Of a DNA stretch of 64,000 nucleotides, positions 43,469 through 53,589 are shown one piece after another. The stretch is taken from assembly GCA_002095075.2 (NCBI GenBank), contig LVCE01000003.1, positions 1-64,000 on the forward strand, read 5' to 3'. Every line of letters begins with the position of its first letter. The first letter of the stretch is position 1. The notes under the pieces are model-generated. The model was not told the DNA's origin and ran no database searches. It saw only the letters and a program-made list of their open reading frames with translations. The DNA comes from Francisella endosymbiont of Ornithodoros moubata. Its GTDB lineage: Bacteria > Pseudomonadota > Gammaproteobacteria > Francisellales > Francisellaceae. Both the position numbers and the translations under genes were made by a program.

Positions 43469-43483
43469 ATACTAATTTAGTAT
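43469..43483. promoter_or_regulatory. Palindromic operator ahead of the suf operon
   Basis: ATACTAATTTAGTAT is a perfect 7-1-7 inverted repeat starting 15 bases before the regulator ATG, over the likely promoter and leader. Its form (A-C-T-A, then T-A-G-T) recalls the IscR type 1 motif. Most simply it is the autoregulatory site of the Rrf2 protein. Binding not shown. Confidence 0.5.
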
Positions 43484-43604
43484 CATATGTTTGTATAATA
43501 ATATTTATAAGGCTAAATGTAAATTAAAAATTTGATTATTTTCCTGCCTTATATTAGTATGTTCAAACTTACACACTATTCATTAAATATTATAACAGTT
43601 AATT

Positions 43605-44979
43605 ATGAGAATAGCTATTTTAGGAGCTGGGCAATTAGGCGTATATTTAACTCAAAGACTAAGTTTGGACCATCAAGTTTCTGTTATTGACTTAGATGAA
43701 GAAAAACTTGGCTTTATTTCATCAGCATTTGATGTGCAAACAATTATTGGTGATGTTACAAAACCAAATATTATGATAGAAGCTAATTTTAAAGATACTG
43801 ATATGATAATAGCTGTGACATCAAATGATACTACAAATATAGCTGTATGTGATATGGCTTACAAGTTATATAAAACACCTTATAAAATCGCACGAATTCG
43901 CGATACTGAGTATAATAGATTCCCTAAACTGCTGAATAATATCGATTTGGTTATAAAGTCATTTTTTGAAACTACAAAAAGATTAGAACAATTAATTTTC
44001 TTATCTGGAGCATATTTTATATCAAGTTTTTTTGATAAGCGTGTTCAGATTATAGGTGTTGAAGTGTCATCAGATTCTCCTCTTGTAGGTCTTGCAATTA
44101 AAGATATATATTTAGGTCTAGGTGATATTAAAGTTGATATTATCTCTGTATATAGAAGTGGTCAAAAATTAGATATTGATGATACTGGTGTCTTAGTTAA
44201 TCCTGGTGATAGAGTTATGTATCTTTCAGAAAAAGCATATTCATCACAAATACTATCAATATTTCAACCCAAAAAAGCAAACATCAGAAAGATATTTATA
44301 GCAGGTATAAATTATGCAAGTATCACTTTAGCTAAATCTTTGGAGAATAAAGGATATATTATTAAAATGATAGATCCAAGTGCTCAAAAATGCGAGTTTG
44401 CTTTGAATGAGTTATCTAACTCAACAATTTTACATTATAACCCTGTTAATAATAATTTATTAATTGCTGAAGGTATTGATGAAGCAAATATGTTTTTTTG
44501 CTTTGACAAATTCTGATGAGATAAATATTATGTCATCAATTTTGGCAAAAAAACTTGGGGCTAAGAAAACTATCGCTACAGTTAATAGTGCTGAATACTA
44601 TGATATTACTAGAGATCTAAAACTTATTGATATTTCTATTTCGCCACATAATTTCTCATATACAACAATTAAGGCATTTTTAACTCAGGTTGATATGCTA
44701 AAAATGTACGAGATTGAAGATAGTGAAGAAATGCTTGTCGAGCTCAAAGTACATGGTCAAGAGAACGTGTCTACTGTTATAGGTAAAAAGATCGGTGACT
44801 TTAAATTACCTCAAGGTCTAGAAATCCTTGCGATAATGAAAGTTGATAATATCCCAAGGTTTTATGCCGATAATTTACTAATACAAGATCAAGATAGATT
44901 AATCATCAAAGTCGATAATAAAAACGCATTACAAACCTTAGAGAAACTTTTTCAAGTAATGCCATTGTATATTGCATAA
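43605..44979 (+). pseudogene. trkA: TrkA potassium-uptake regulator, single frameshift
   Basis: Two overlapping open pieces together give the full TrkA of about 457 residues: two RCK_N Rossmann domains (MRIAILGAGQLGVYLTQRLS and IRKIFIAGINYASITLAKSL) each with an RCK_C domain. The break is an extra T in a run of seven after ATG at about 44491-44498; with six T the frame reads MFFALTNSDEINIM. Everything else is conserved. TrkA is the NAD-binding regulatory subunit of the Trk K+ importer. Slippage could rescue some protein. Confidence 0.85.
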
Positions 44980-45043
44980 ATGATTGCCAATTTAGATATC
45001 CTTGAGTTATTATATAATTTAAAGTGTCCGTAAATGTATAATT

Positions 45044-46459
45044 ATGACAGTAAACTCATCAGCAAAAGAAAAAATTGGTTTAATCTTGCTAGTATTATTA
45101 ATGACGGGAACTATTGATAATATTAGAAACCTTCCCTCCACAGCTACTTCAGGAACATACATATTCTTCTTTTTTGCCGTAGCTGTTTTTTTATTTTTAG
45201 CACCAGTTACATTAGTATCTGCAGAGATGACTGCAACGTATACTGCCAAGGGTGAAGAAGGAGTATATGGTTGGGTTAAAAAAGCTTTTGGTCCTAATGT
45301 CGCAATGCTAGCTGTGTGGTTTCAATGGATAAATACTCTTATCTGGTTTCCAAGTATCCTAACGTTCCTCGCAGGAACAATTGCATACTTATTTAATCCT
45401 GATTTTGCGCAGAATATAAAGTTTACAATTACATTTATAACTGTCGTTTTTTGGTCTTTGACAATTCTTAATCTTAAAGGTCTGAGAGTATCAGCAATTT
45501 TTGCTAGTACTTGTACTTTTTTTGGTATGGTAATCCCTATGTTATTAATGGTACTATTTGCATTAATTTGGTTGATTAATAGTTATAACCTAAATATCCA
45601 TTTTCATCTAGATAATCTAATTCCTAGTTTCACATCTACAGAATCATGGATGGGATTAACAGCTATCATAGCTTCTTTCTTGGGGCTTGAGTTAGCAACT
45701 GTGCATATTAGAAAAGTTATAAATCCTAAAAAGACATTTCCCCTAGCACTTTTAATTTCAGTAATATTTATAATCTTTACAATGGTTCTAGGTGCTTTAG
45801 CTGTTGCGATTATATTTCCACAATCACAAATTGATGTTGTTAATGGTACTATCAAAACTTTTAAAGTTTATTTAAAGGATTTAGGAATTCCAATGTTTTT
45901 CTACTATTTCTTAGGCTTAATGGTTTTTGTTGGGTCAATAGGGTCAATGATTAACTGGATGATTTCACCAGCAAGAGGATTACTCCAAGCAGCTGACGAC
46001 CATTTTTTACCAGATATGTTATATAAAACAAATAAATATGATGCACCAAGTGGTATACTAATACTTCAAGCTATAATTATGACTATAATATGTCTGCTGT
46101 TAGAGTTGGTGCCTTCGGTTCAAGCTTATTACTGGCTTCTTACAGCTCTTAGCACACAAATATATTCTTTGATGTATCTAATGATGTTTTTTGCTGCTTT
46201 AAAACTAAAGTTAATAAACAATCAAATAGTAAGAAATACAGATGATTTTCATATCCATGGCGGAAAAATTGGTATGGCTGTTGTTTGTCTTTTAGGTATT
46301 ATAGGCACTATTTTGTGTGTAATTATTGGCTTTGTCCCTCCAGATAATTTATATAATCCATTAGAATTTATTCAAATATTGTCTGTATGTTTTGTATTAT
46401 CAATCATACCTGTAGTGTTTTTTCTATTTTATAGAAAAATCAAATTTAAAAATTATTAA
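45044..46459 (+). CDS. GadC-like amino-acid antiporter (APC family)
   Basis: 471 residues, about 12 hydrophobic segments. TM1 has T-G-T-I-D-N-I-R-N-L-P, and YTAKGEEGVYGWVKKAFG, SFLGLELATVHIRKVINPKK and NWMISPARGLLQAADDHFLP match the glutamate:GABA antiporter branch. It would exchange glutamate or another amino acid and help in acid or oxidative stress and host nutrient use. The frame is fully open, unlike the other APC permease at 5.7 kb. Starts 64 bases after the broken trkA. Confidence 0.85.
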   Translation: MTVNSSAKEKIGLILLVLLMTGTIDNIRNLPSTATSGTYIFFFFAVAVFLFLAPVTLVSAEMTATYTAKGEEGVYGWVKKAFGPNVAMLAVWFQWINTLIWFPSILTFLAGTIAYLFNPDFAQNIKFTITFITVVFWSLTILNLKGLRVSAIFASTCTFFGMVIPMLLMVLFALIWLINSYNLNIHFHLDNLIPSFTSTESWMGLTAIIASFLGLELATVHIRKVINPKKTFPLALLISVIFIIFTMVLGALAVAIIFPQSQIDVVNGTIKTFKVYLKDLGIPMFFYYFLGLMVFVGSIGSMINWMISPARGLLQAADDHFLPDMLYKTNKYDAPSGILILQAIIMTIICLLLELVPSVQAYYWLLTALSTQIYSLMYLMMFFAALKLKLINNQIVRNTDDFHIHGGKIGMAVVCLLGIIGTILCVIIGFVPPDNLYNPLEFIQILSVCFVLSIIPVVFFLFYRKIKFKNY

Positions 46460-46460
46460 A

Positions 46461-47392
46461 ATGTATGAATCATTGATACTTCTCCTTGCTCTAATTACAG
46501 GTTATTATGCTTTTAATCTCAAAAATCTCTCAAGGTTGTAAGGCTAATAAATTACTTCCTTGATTTAATAGTTATATTAATAATATTTCTATCAGGTTAC
46601 TTCAGTATATTTACCCATATAAACACTATTGTTCTAGAGGTTATAAGTATAAGTCTTGGTTATACTGCAACTATATTTATTACAAATATAGTTGGAATTT
46701 TTATTTATTGTAGCTATAACAAAATGATAAAAGCTAACTAAGTATCAATAATTTTGCAATATAATCAAGATAATATCTTTATAACTATTCTTAAGGTAAG
46801 TAAATATCTAATCTATATAATTGTAGGATATATATAGTAAGTGAAACTATTAATATTAATATCACAAATATTATTGATCATATAGTATTTTTTATTATTG
46901 TTAGCAATAATGTTACAATAGGAGTTTTACTCAAACTAAGAAAATATTTCACTCAAAGATTTATTTAAGAATAAAGAAGCGTTGTTTATATTCATTATAG
47001 TTGTTGGATTATAAATTAGTTCAGCGATATTTATAAGCTTTATGACTAATATCACCTCAAGCAGAGTATTATTGATAAGTTCTGGTTTAGGCTAGTATAT
47101 TCATTATCGGTAGTGTTAAATACTGATTTTCTTAGTGAATATTGTGGAATGATTACCTTCTTGATAGATTTCTTACTTGAGATATTAGATTATTGTCATG
47201 ATCCCATTATTAAAGAGATACCTTTCCGTTGAGTTAGTTGGCTATGTAGCTAATACTGCTATGGATTTTTGTCTCCCTGTAATTAGAAATAAATTATGGT
47301 AATAAAGTATTGCTACTAGCTATAACTATTGGGCTTATGCCTAAAATAATAACACCTGCTTTATTAATCTTAGAAAATATAATTCTTTAGGA
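46461..47392 (+). pseudogene. lysO: LysO (YbjE) lysine exporter remnant
   Basis: ATG 46461 gives MYESLILLLALITGYYAFNL, then pieces in several frames: GYFSIFTHINTIVLEVISIS, a mid-stretch LLISSGLG, and KRYLSVELVGYVANTAMDFC then LPVIRNKLW, matching the G-A-T-S-M-D-F-T-L-P-V motif of the YbjE/LysO family. About eight lesions. It starts 1 base after the permease stop, so it was an operon partner of it. Confidence 0.7.
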
Positions 47393-47421
47393 ATAATAAA
47401 TATTAAGAGTTTTGAAGATTA

Positions 47422-47640
47422 TTATTTGCTGCGAAACTTAATACGACCTTTAGTTAAATCATAAGGAGTAATCTCAACTACAACTTTATCACCAGTTAAT
47501 ATACGAATATAGTTTTTTCTCATCTTACCTGAGATGTGAGCTGTTACCATATGTCCATTTTCAAGTTCAACTCTAAACATTGTGTTTGGAAGTGCTTCTA
47601 AAACAACACCTTCCATTTCTATACAATCTTCTTTCGCCAT
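47422..47640 (-). CDS. infA: Translation initiation factor IF-1
   Basis: 72 residues, exactly the standard length. OB fold starting [20 protein letters not shown] and including [20 protein letters not shown] and KGRIKFRSK. Binds the 30S A site during initiation. Good ribosome binding site (GAGAGG) before the ATG. Intact single gene, convergent with the dead lysO. Confidence 0.97.
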   Translation of the reverse strand: MAKEDCIEMEGVVLEALPNTMFRVELENGHMVTAHISGKMRKNYIRILTGDKVVVEITPYDLTKGRIKFRSK

Positions 47641-47790
47641 ATGGCCTCTCTTCTTCAGTTAATTAATTACGTTTTCAATAGTTACACAAATTTTAAAAGC
47701 ATTTAAGTAAAAACACAAATTTTTTGAATAAATAAGTTGTTAAAAAGGCTATAATCTCGCTATCAGGACTCAGTACTCGAAAATTTAGGC

Positions 47791-48630
47791 ATGGAAAACT
47801 ACTTATTCTTTGAATTAATAATTTTTATTGTTGCTGTTTTAGGCGGTGGTATTGGTGCTGTCATTGGCTTAGGTGGTGGCTTAGTAATTACCCCATTGCT
47901 AACAACAGTGCTTGGAGTACCTCTTTACTATGCCATAGGTGCATCACTAGTAACTATTATATGTACATCTACAGCAACATCTTTAGTTTCATTAAAGTCA
48001 CATGGATTAACCAAAGATAAATTAGGTTTATTTTTAGCATTAGCAACAGCTGTAGGAGCTATATTTGGAGCTAAGCTGGCTTTGATGCTTAGAGCTAAAG
48101 TATTATTTTTAATTTTTGGTGGCATACTTATTGTGGTTGCAATTTTAAGTTTCATTAAGAAAAAATCAAACGCTGAAACTAAACCACTAAAGCAATTTTT
48201 TATAGCTAATAAACTACAGCTTAATGATAGTGTTATTATAGGTGGGCAAAAGCAAGATTATAATGTTAACCACCCTATCCTTGGTTTTATTTTTATGGCT
48301 GGTGCTGGTTTTATTGGTGGTTTACTTGGTATTGGTGCTGGGATATTTAAAGTTGTAGCTATGGATAAAATTATGAAAATACCTTTTAGAGTCAGTACCT
48401 CGACAAGTAACTTCATCATGGGTATCACTGTATTTAATGCAACTTCAACTTACTACTTTGCTGGATATATAGACAGCTCTATCACAGCAGCTGTAGCATT
48501 AGGTACTTTATTAGGTGCGACAATTGGTTCAAAATTAATGCCACATATCCCAACTAAAGCTATTAGATTAACTTTTTTTGTGGTTGTATTTATATCAGCA
48601 ATACAAATGATTATTAAGGGGTTAGTATGA
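47791..48630 (+). CDS. TauE/SafE-family sulfite/sulfonate exporter
   Basis: 279 residues, eight or so TM segments in two repeats. The repeat motifs GGGIGAVIGLGGGLVITPLL and GAGFIGGLLGIGAGIFKVVA are typical (G-x-G-G-G-x-x-x-x-P, G-I-G-G-G-x). Transports anions such as sulfite or sulfonates by family. Followed with ATGA overlap by a small membrane gene. Intact, one of few retained transporters. Confidence 0.88.
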   Translation: MENYLFFELIIFIVAVLGGGIGAVIGLGGGLVITPLLTTVLGVPLYYAIGASLVTIICTSTATSLVSLKSHGLTKDKLGLFLALATAVGAIFGAKLALMLRAKVLFLIFGGILIVVAILSFIKKKSNAETKPLKQFFIANKLQLNDSVIIGGQKQDYNVNHPILGFIFMAGAGFIGGLLGIGAGIFKVVAMDKIMKIPFRVSTSTSNFIMGITVFNATSTYYFAGYIDSSITAAVALGTLLGATIGSKLMPHIPTKAIRLTFFVVVFISAIQMIIKGLV

Positions 48631-48893
48631 TTAAGGATGATGTTATTTATAAAGTCTTGAAATTAAATTTATTTATAGCTATTTTGTTTATAGCTATTGG
48701 CGCACTAAATGCCTTTTTAGGAAATTACGATACTACAAAAAATATTATAAGTATTGGCATTTTGTTGATAATAATTTCCCCATTATTAAGAATTTTTCTT
48801 GAGCTAATATTTTTTATAAGAGATAAAAATTACACTTATATATTAGTCTGTATAGTATTATTTATAATAATAGCCATAAGTATCGTTTGTTAG
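48627..48893 (+). CDS. DUF1634 membrane protein
   Basis: 88 residues with three hydrophobic segments. The start VIYKVLKLNLFIAILFIAIG and the I-S-P-L-L-R-I motif fit DUF1634, which is typically encoded directly after TauE/SafE. The ATGA overlap with the preceding gene supports a shared role. Function unknown. Intact. Confidence 0.8.
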   Translation: MIKDDVIYKVLKLNLFIAILFIAIGALNAFLGNYDTTKNIISIGILLIIISPLLRIFLELIFFIRDKNYTYILVCIVLFIIIAISIVC

Positions 48894-48972
48894 ATAGTAT
48901 ATTTTTTTAAAAATGTTAATATTCTGTTTACTATAAATAATGTATTCCTAAGAGTTAGAAACTTATAGCGAT

Positions 48973-50349
48973 ATGTTTACTAGTTTATCAGATAAATTAC
49001 AATCGTCTTTTAAAAAGATAAAAGGTCAAACCTCTCTAACAGAGGAGAATATCCAATCGGTGCTGCGTGATATTAGAGTGTCACTTTTAGAAGCTGATGT
49101 TGCCTTACCAGTAGTCAAAAAGTTTATAGCTAACATCAAAGAAAAAGCTATTGGTGAAGAAGTCAAAAAAAGTCTTACCCCAGATCAGACTTTTATTTTT
49201 TTTGTCAAAAAAGAAATTGAAAAAGCACTAGGTGAAGAGGAAGTACCAATAAACCTAAAAACTCAGCCACCTGCTGTTATATTAATGGCTGGTTTACAAG
49301 GTGCTGGTAAAACAACATCTACAGCTAAGCTAGCTAAATACCTAAAAGAGCAACACAAGAAAAAAGTTATGGTAGTCAGTACCGATGTCTATCGCCCTGC
49401 TGCTATCGATCAGCTAAGAACTTTAGCAAATAGTTTAAATGTTGAGTTTTTTGAATCAAATGCTTCACAACAGTCTCAGGATATTGTAACAGCTGTGATG
49501 AAAACAGCAACAACTAAACTTATAGATGTGCTTATCATCGATACTGCAGGTAGATTGCATATCGATAATGACATGATGGATGAGATTAAGCAAATCCACA
49601 AAATTGCTAATCCAATCGAGACATTTTTTACTGTTGATAGTATGACAGGGCAAGATGCTGCAGTAACAGCCAAAGCATTTAATGACGCTTTAGAGTTAAC
49701 TGGTGTGATTTTGACAAAAACTGATGGAGATGCTAGAGGTGGTGCTGCTTTATCAATCAGAGAGATCACCAATAAACCAATTAAGTTCTTAGGTACTGGT
49801 GAGAAGACTGATGCTTTAGAGCCATTCCATCCTGATAGAATTGCTTCTAAGATTCTAGGTATGGGTGATGTTCTTAGCTTGATAGAAAGTATAGAGCAAA
49901 AAACAGAAAAGAAATCTGCTGAACAGCTAACTAAAAAGCTTAAAAGTGGTAAGAGCTTTGATTTAGAAGATTTCAAAGCACAAATCCAACAAATGAAAAA
50001 AATGGGTGGTGTAGGTTCAATTATGTCTAAACTACCAAATATACCAGCAAATCTACCAGGTAATGTTGGTGATGATATGTTCAAGAAGATTGAGGCTATG
50101 ATAGATTCTATGACTCCAATTGAGCGTAAAAAACCAGAGCTTATCAAACATAGTAGAAAACAGAGAATTATTAAAGGATCTGGAACTACAATTCAAGATC
50201 TTAATAAACTGCTTCAGCAACATACGCAAATGAAAAAAATGATGAAAAGCGTTATTGGTAAAAAAGGTGGTATAGCAAACTTAATGAAACGCATGTCTGC
50301 TATGCAAGGTATGGCGAATATGCCAGGTCTTTTTGGTAAAAGAAAATAA
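48973..50349 (+). CDS. ffh: Signal recognition particle protein Ffh
   Basis: 458 residues. The N domain is followed by the G domain with P-loop GLQGAGKTT at 107-115, D-T-A-G-R and T-K-x-D motifs, then the Met-rich M domain (about 300-458, MKKMGGVGSIMSKLPN, MKKMMKSVIGKKGG). Ffh binds signal peptides and 4.5S RNA. Complete. The long frame on the opposite strand is a shadow. Followed by a DAHP synthase gene after 30 bases. Confidence 0.97.
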   Translation: MFTSLSDKLQSSFKKIKGQTSLTEENIQSVLRDIRVSLLEADVALPVVKKFIANIKEKAIGEEVKKSLTPDQTFIFFVKKEIEKALGEEEVPINLKTQPPAVILMAGLQGAGKTTSTAKLAKYLKEQHKKKVMVVSTDVYRPAAIDQLRTLANSLNVEFFESNASQQSQDIVTAVMKTATTKLIDVLIIDTAGRLHIDNDMMDEIKQIHKIANPIETFFTVDSMTGQDAAVTAKAFNDALELTGVILTKTDGDARGGAALSIREITNKPIKFLGTGEKTDALEPFHPDRIASKILGMGDVLSLIESIEQKTEKKSAEQLTKKLKSGKSFDLEDFKAQIQQMKKMGGVGSIMSKLPNIPANLPGNVGDDMFKKIEAMIDSMTPIERKKPELIKHSRKQRIIKGSGTTIQDLNKLLQQHTQMKKMMKSVIGKKGGIANLMKRMSAMQGMANMPGLFGKRK

Positions 50350-50379
50350 GTATATATAAATATAAGGATATCTAAATTA

Positions 50380-51492
50380 GTGATAGGTGATAAAAACTTT
50401 AATAAAGTTTCTAATATAAATATAAAAAAAGAAAAAGTATTGATTCCTGCAGAAGTTCTAATCCAAGATATACCTCTTTTAAGGACTTCCTTTGAAACTG
50501 TAAGAAAATCTCGGAAAGAAATAGCTGATATTATCCATGGAAATGATAATAGAGTCGCTGTTGTTGTAGGACCTTGTTCTATTCATGACCCTGTTGCTGC
50601 AATTGAGTATGCTACTAAGCTAAAAGAGCAAGCTAAGAAATTTAACAAAGATATACTTATTATAATGAGAGTATATTTTGAAAAACCACGCACAACGATT
50701 GGTTGGAAAGGATTTATTAATGATCCTGACCTTGATAATTCATATAATATAAACAAAGGTTTGCGTCTTGCGCGTAATTTATTATCAGATTTGACTAGTA
50801 TTAGACTGCCGTGTGCAACTGAGTTTCTAGATGTGATCACCCCTCAATACTTTGCTGAGCTAATCACTTGGGGAGCAATTGGTGCTAGAACTGTTGAAAG
50901 CCAAGTACATAGAGAATTAGCTTCTGGTCTTTCTGCATCGATTGGTTTCAAAAATGCTACTAATGGTGATATCCAAGCAGCTGTAGATGCAGTTAAATCT
51001 GCTATTTATCCGCATCATTTTTTAAGTGCGACAAAATCTGGTTCAACAGCGATATTTGCAACTAAAGGTAACCAAAATGGTCATGTAATTCTTCGTGGTG
51101 GTGCTTCTGGACCTAACTTTAGTAAAGAGCATGTTGATGACTGTATTGCTAAACTTAAAAAAGCTCATATTAATACTAAGGTAATGATTGACTGTAATCA
51201 TGGTAATAGTCAAAAAGACCATACTAAGCAAATTACCGTATTAGCAGATATTTGTGAGCAGATAAAGCAGAGTAATGATATTTTTGGGGTAATGATTGAG
51301 AGTAATCTTGTTGCTGGCAATCAAGATATCAATAACAAACCTTTTACTTATGGACAAAGTGTTACAGATAAATGCGTTGACTTTGAAGAAACTCTTAATA
51401 TGCTAGAAATGCTAGCTGAAGCTGTCCAAGTAAGACGTGATTCTCAAAATAAACAACAAGTTAAAGAAGAGTCACAATTCTCTTTACTATAA
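50380..51492 (+). CDS. 3-deoxy-7-phosphoheptulonate synthase (class I)
   Basis: 370 residues, the AroFGH type. It joins PEP and erythrose 4-phosphate at the head of the shikimate pathway. VVVGPCSIHDP, ARTVESQVHRELASGLSASI, then G-F-K-N-x-T and IDCNHGNSQK are the family blocks. The start is GTG at 50380 with an AAGGAT site about 10 bases ahead. The isozyme (feedback by Phe, Tyr or Trp) cannot be decided. Intact, whereas folE downstream and folate need its products. Confidence 0.93.
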   Translation: MIGDKNFNKVSNINIKKEKVLIPAEVLIQDIPLLRTSFETVRKSRKEIADIIHGNDNRVAVVVGPCSIHDPVAAIEYATKLKEQAKKFNKDILIIMRVYFEKPRTTIGWKGFINDPDLDNSYNINKGLRLARNLLSDLTSIRLPCATEFLDVITPQYFAELITWGAIGARTVESQVHRELASGLSASIGFKNATNGDIQAAVDAVKSAIYPHHFLSATKSGSTAIFATKGNQNGHVILRGGASGPNFSKEHVDDCIAKLKKAHINTKVMIDCNHGNSQKDHTKQITVLADICEQIKQSNDIFGVMIESNLVAGNQDINNKPFTYGQSVTDKCVDFEETLNMLEMLAEAVQVRRDSQNKQQVKEESQFSLL

Positions 51493-51718
51493 AATATTGT
51501 TTGTTGCCTTATTCTTTGATACAGGCTATTATCAATCGCCTAAGCTCTTAACTTTACTAATTTTTCCATTTCATTTTATGGTGATTAAGGTTAAGATTAA
51601 CATTTAATAATTTCGATATTACTAAATCTATTTGAGCTACTGGGTTCCTCTTTTTTTGTCCAAAATTTTAAAAAATGTATATATTATTATAATTATTAAT
51701 ACTTATTTCACAGTGATG

Positions 51719-52386
51719 ATTTAAACATAACAGCTCATAAAAAAATACTCAGATACAGTTTGTAAATCTATGCTTGTTATATCATTTTGAGTTACTATGC
51801 TAACCTTACTTCTTACATTTGGATTATTTTCTCTAAAATAATGTTTAAAGTTTTAGTTTTTTGTTTCTTCATAATAACTAACCCAAGAACTATTTATCTT
51901 ATTTAGATTAGGAGGAAGCTGTCGATTTGATTCTAGAAATCCTATTGGAACATTTGAGGAAACAGTTGGAATATCACCATTGTTACTTAAGAAACTACAT
52001 TAATGATCATATTGGGAGAAAATGCACTGCCTGGCAACTGTTTAAATACAATATTTGTAATAACTGAATTTATCTGGGAAGACGATGTCTTGTTGATAGA
52101 ATTCTTTTATATTTTTTTACAGCTTCAGGTTTAAATTTATCTTTTATATCTAAGACAAAATCTGGATTTTCATCTTTATTGTTACAAATAAGTATAATAT
52201 TTTTATTCATATCTGCAAGATCATTTTTATACTGATAACTGGATTGTTTGTGATCAGCATAGCACCAAAAACAACAAGTTTTGCATGAACCAAGTTTAGA
52301 AACATTATTCCTATTATTGTTAGTATTATAAATAAAATTAATTTACTTATATTTTTTTCTTTAATTTCTTGAACTTATATTTCATC
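51719..52386 (-). pseudogene. Unidentified exported protein remnant
   Basis: A hydrophobic signal-like piece (KLILFIILTIIGIMFLNLVH) near 52350 precedes NKNIILICNNKDENPDFVLD, IKDKFKPEAVKKYKRILST, then LSNNGDIPTVSSNVPIGFLE, SNRQLPPNLNKINSSWVSYY, HYFRENNPNVRSKVSIVTQN and DITSIDLQTVSEYFF. It was clearly a secreted protein of about 210 residues. I do not know the family. About five lesions. Confidence 0.45.
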
Positions 52387-52689
52387 CTATTAATAATCGT
52401 TTTGAAATCTATTTAAATTTAAAATTTAAACAACCCAAGAAAATTTTATAATTTGTTAGTATTACAACTTTTATGAGCTAGCTAAAGCCAATTTTATAAG
52501 AATTAGGAAATATATTAGTTATAAATTCATATCCACTTTGCGAGTTTTAATTTTATATCCTCAAAGTCACCAAATATGATTTAGTAATTTATTCTTTATA
52601 GCTCTTCTATTAAGTTCTATTAATAGTATAATTTCTTAGTAGTCTACTTTGTATTAGTATATTTACAATCCAATTCCTCTCAAAATTTG

Positions 52690-53580
52690 TGGAATTAACA
52701 AAACTACTATTGAGTGAACCTGATGAAAAAAGGCAAGAACTAAAGAAATATTGAAACATTAATAAACGCAATATCTAAAACTTTTTGGGAAGACCAATAA
52801 TCATCTGGGAAATGCCACATGTTGCCATATCCATCTGCAAATATTGTGCCATCATATATATTATATATTTAAATTTATTACTGTTTATCTTATTAATTAC
52901 CTAAACTTGATTCTAGTTTTAAGAATAAATAACCAATATTTTTATTAAAATTCATATAGCAAAAATAGTTTTAATAGTTCTAAAAAAATGGTTTATTTTG
53001 ATGTTAAGATTTTTTTAGAACTATTAATCATTAGTTAAAAACTGTATCTAAATGATTTTTATAATTTAAACTCGTCAATGAGAGGATTTGTCATAACATC
53101 ATTACAGATAAATGTTGGTAGTGTTGACATCAGATAAACTAATGAACCTTATGAAATGCAAATATACTCCATCAACACCAACCCCCTCGAATAATTGGTC
53201 TTTTCAACAAAAACTTCTAATGGAGCATTTCAAGTTAATGACAGCATGTATTTTATCTTTTAATAAACCCCATCTGAACCATACTTCTTATTAGAATCAT
53301 TTTAAGATCTACCATCATTAGCATATAAAACTCCATGACCTGAGGTAAAAACTTCGTCAATATACTCTTTAACTATCCAAGGTAGGTCCCATCCACCAGC
53401 CTGCCATTTGGTATATCACTTGCATCAACCCAAAGCCATTTTGATCTCATCATCAATATTATAGCCGTTGTCGATAATTGTCGTTTTGATACTAAAACTT
53501 TTATTGAACAGATGACTCTGTGATATATCGAGCTAAATATTGATTAAGTGCACCTTTTGAATGACCAAAGTCTTTCTTAT
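52690..53580 (-). pseudogene. Unidentified protein remnant
   Basis: Fragments are KDFGHSKGALNQYLARYITE, KEYIDEVFTSGHGVLYANDG then RSxNDSNKKYGSDGVY, KDKIHAVINLK, and DGTIFADGYGNMWHFPDDYW near 52800. The two Y/F-A-D/N-G repeats could come from a beta-propeller or a secreted glycosidase, but I cannot name it. Numerous breaks. Confidence 0.4.
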
Positions 53581-53589
53581 CATTAATTA

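Noticed and set aside
49476-50147. Long minus-strand open frame (223 codons) opposite ffh
   Set aside because: It lies entirely within the intact ffh gene and has a Ser/Ile/Leu-rich composition typical of antisense of AT-rich coding DNA.
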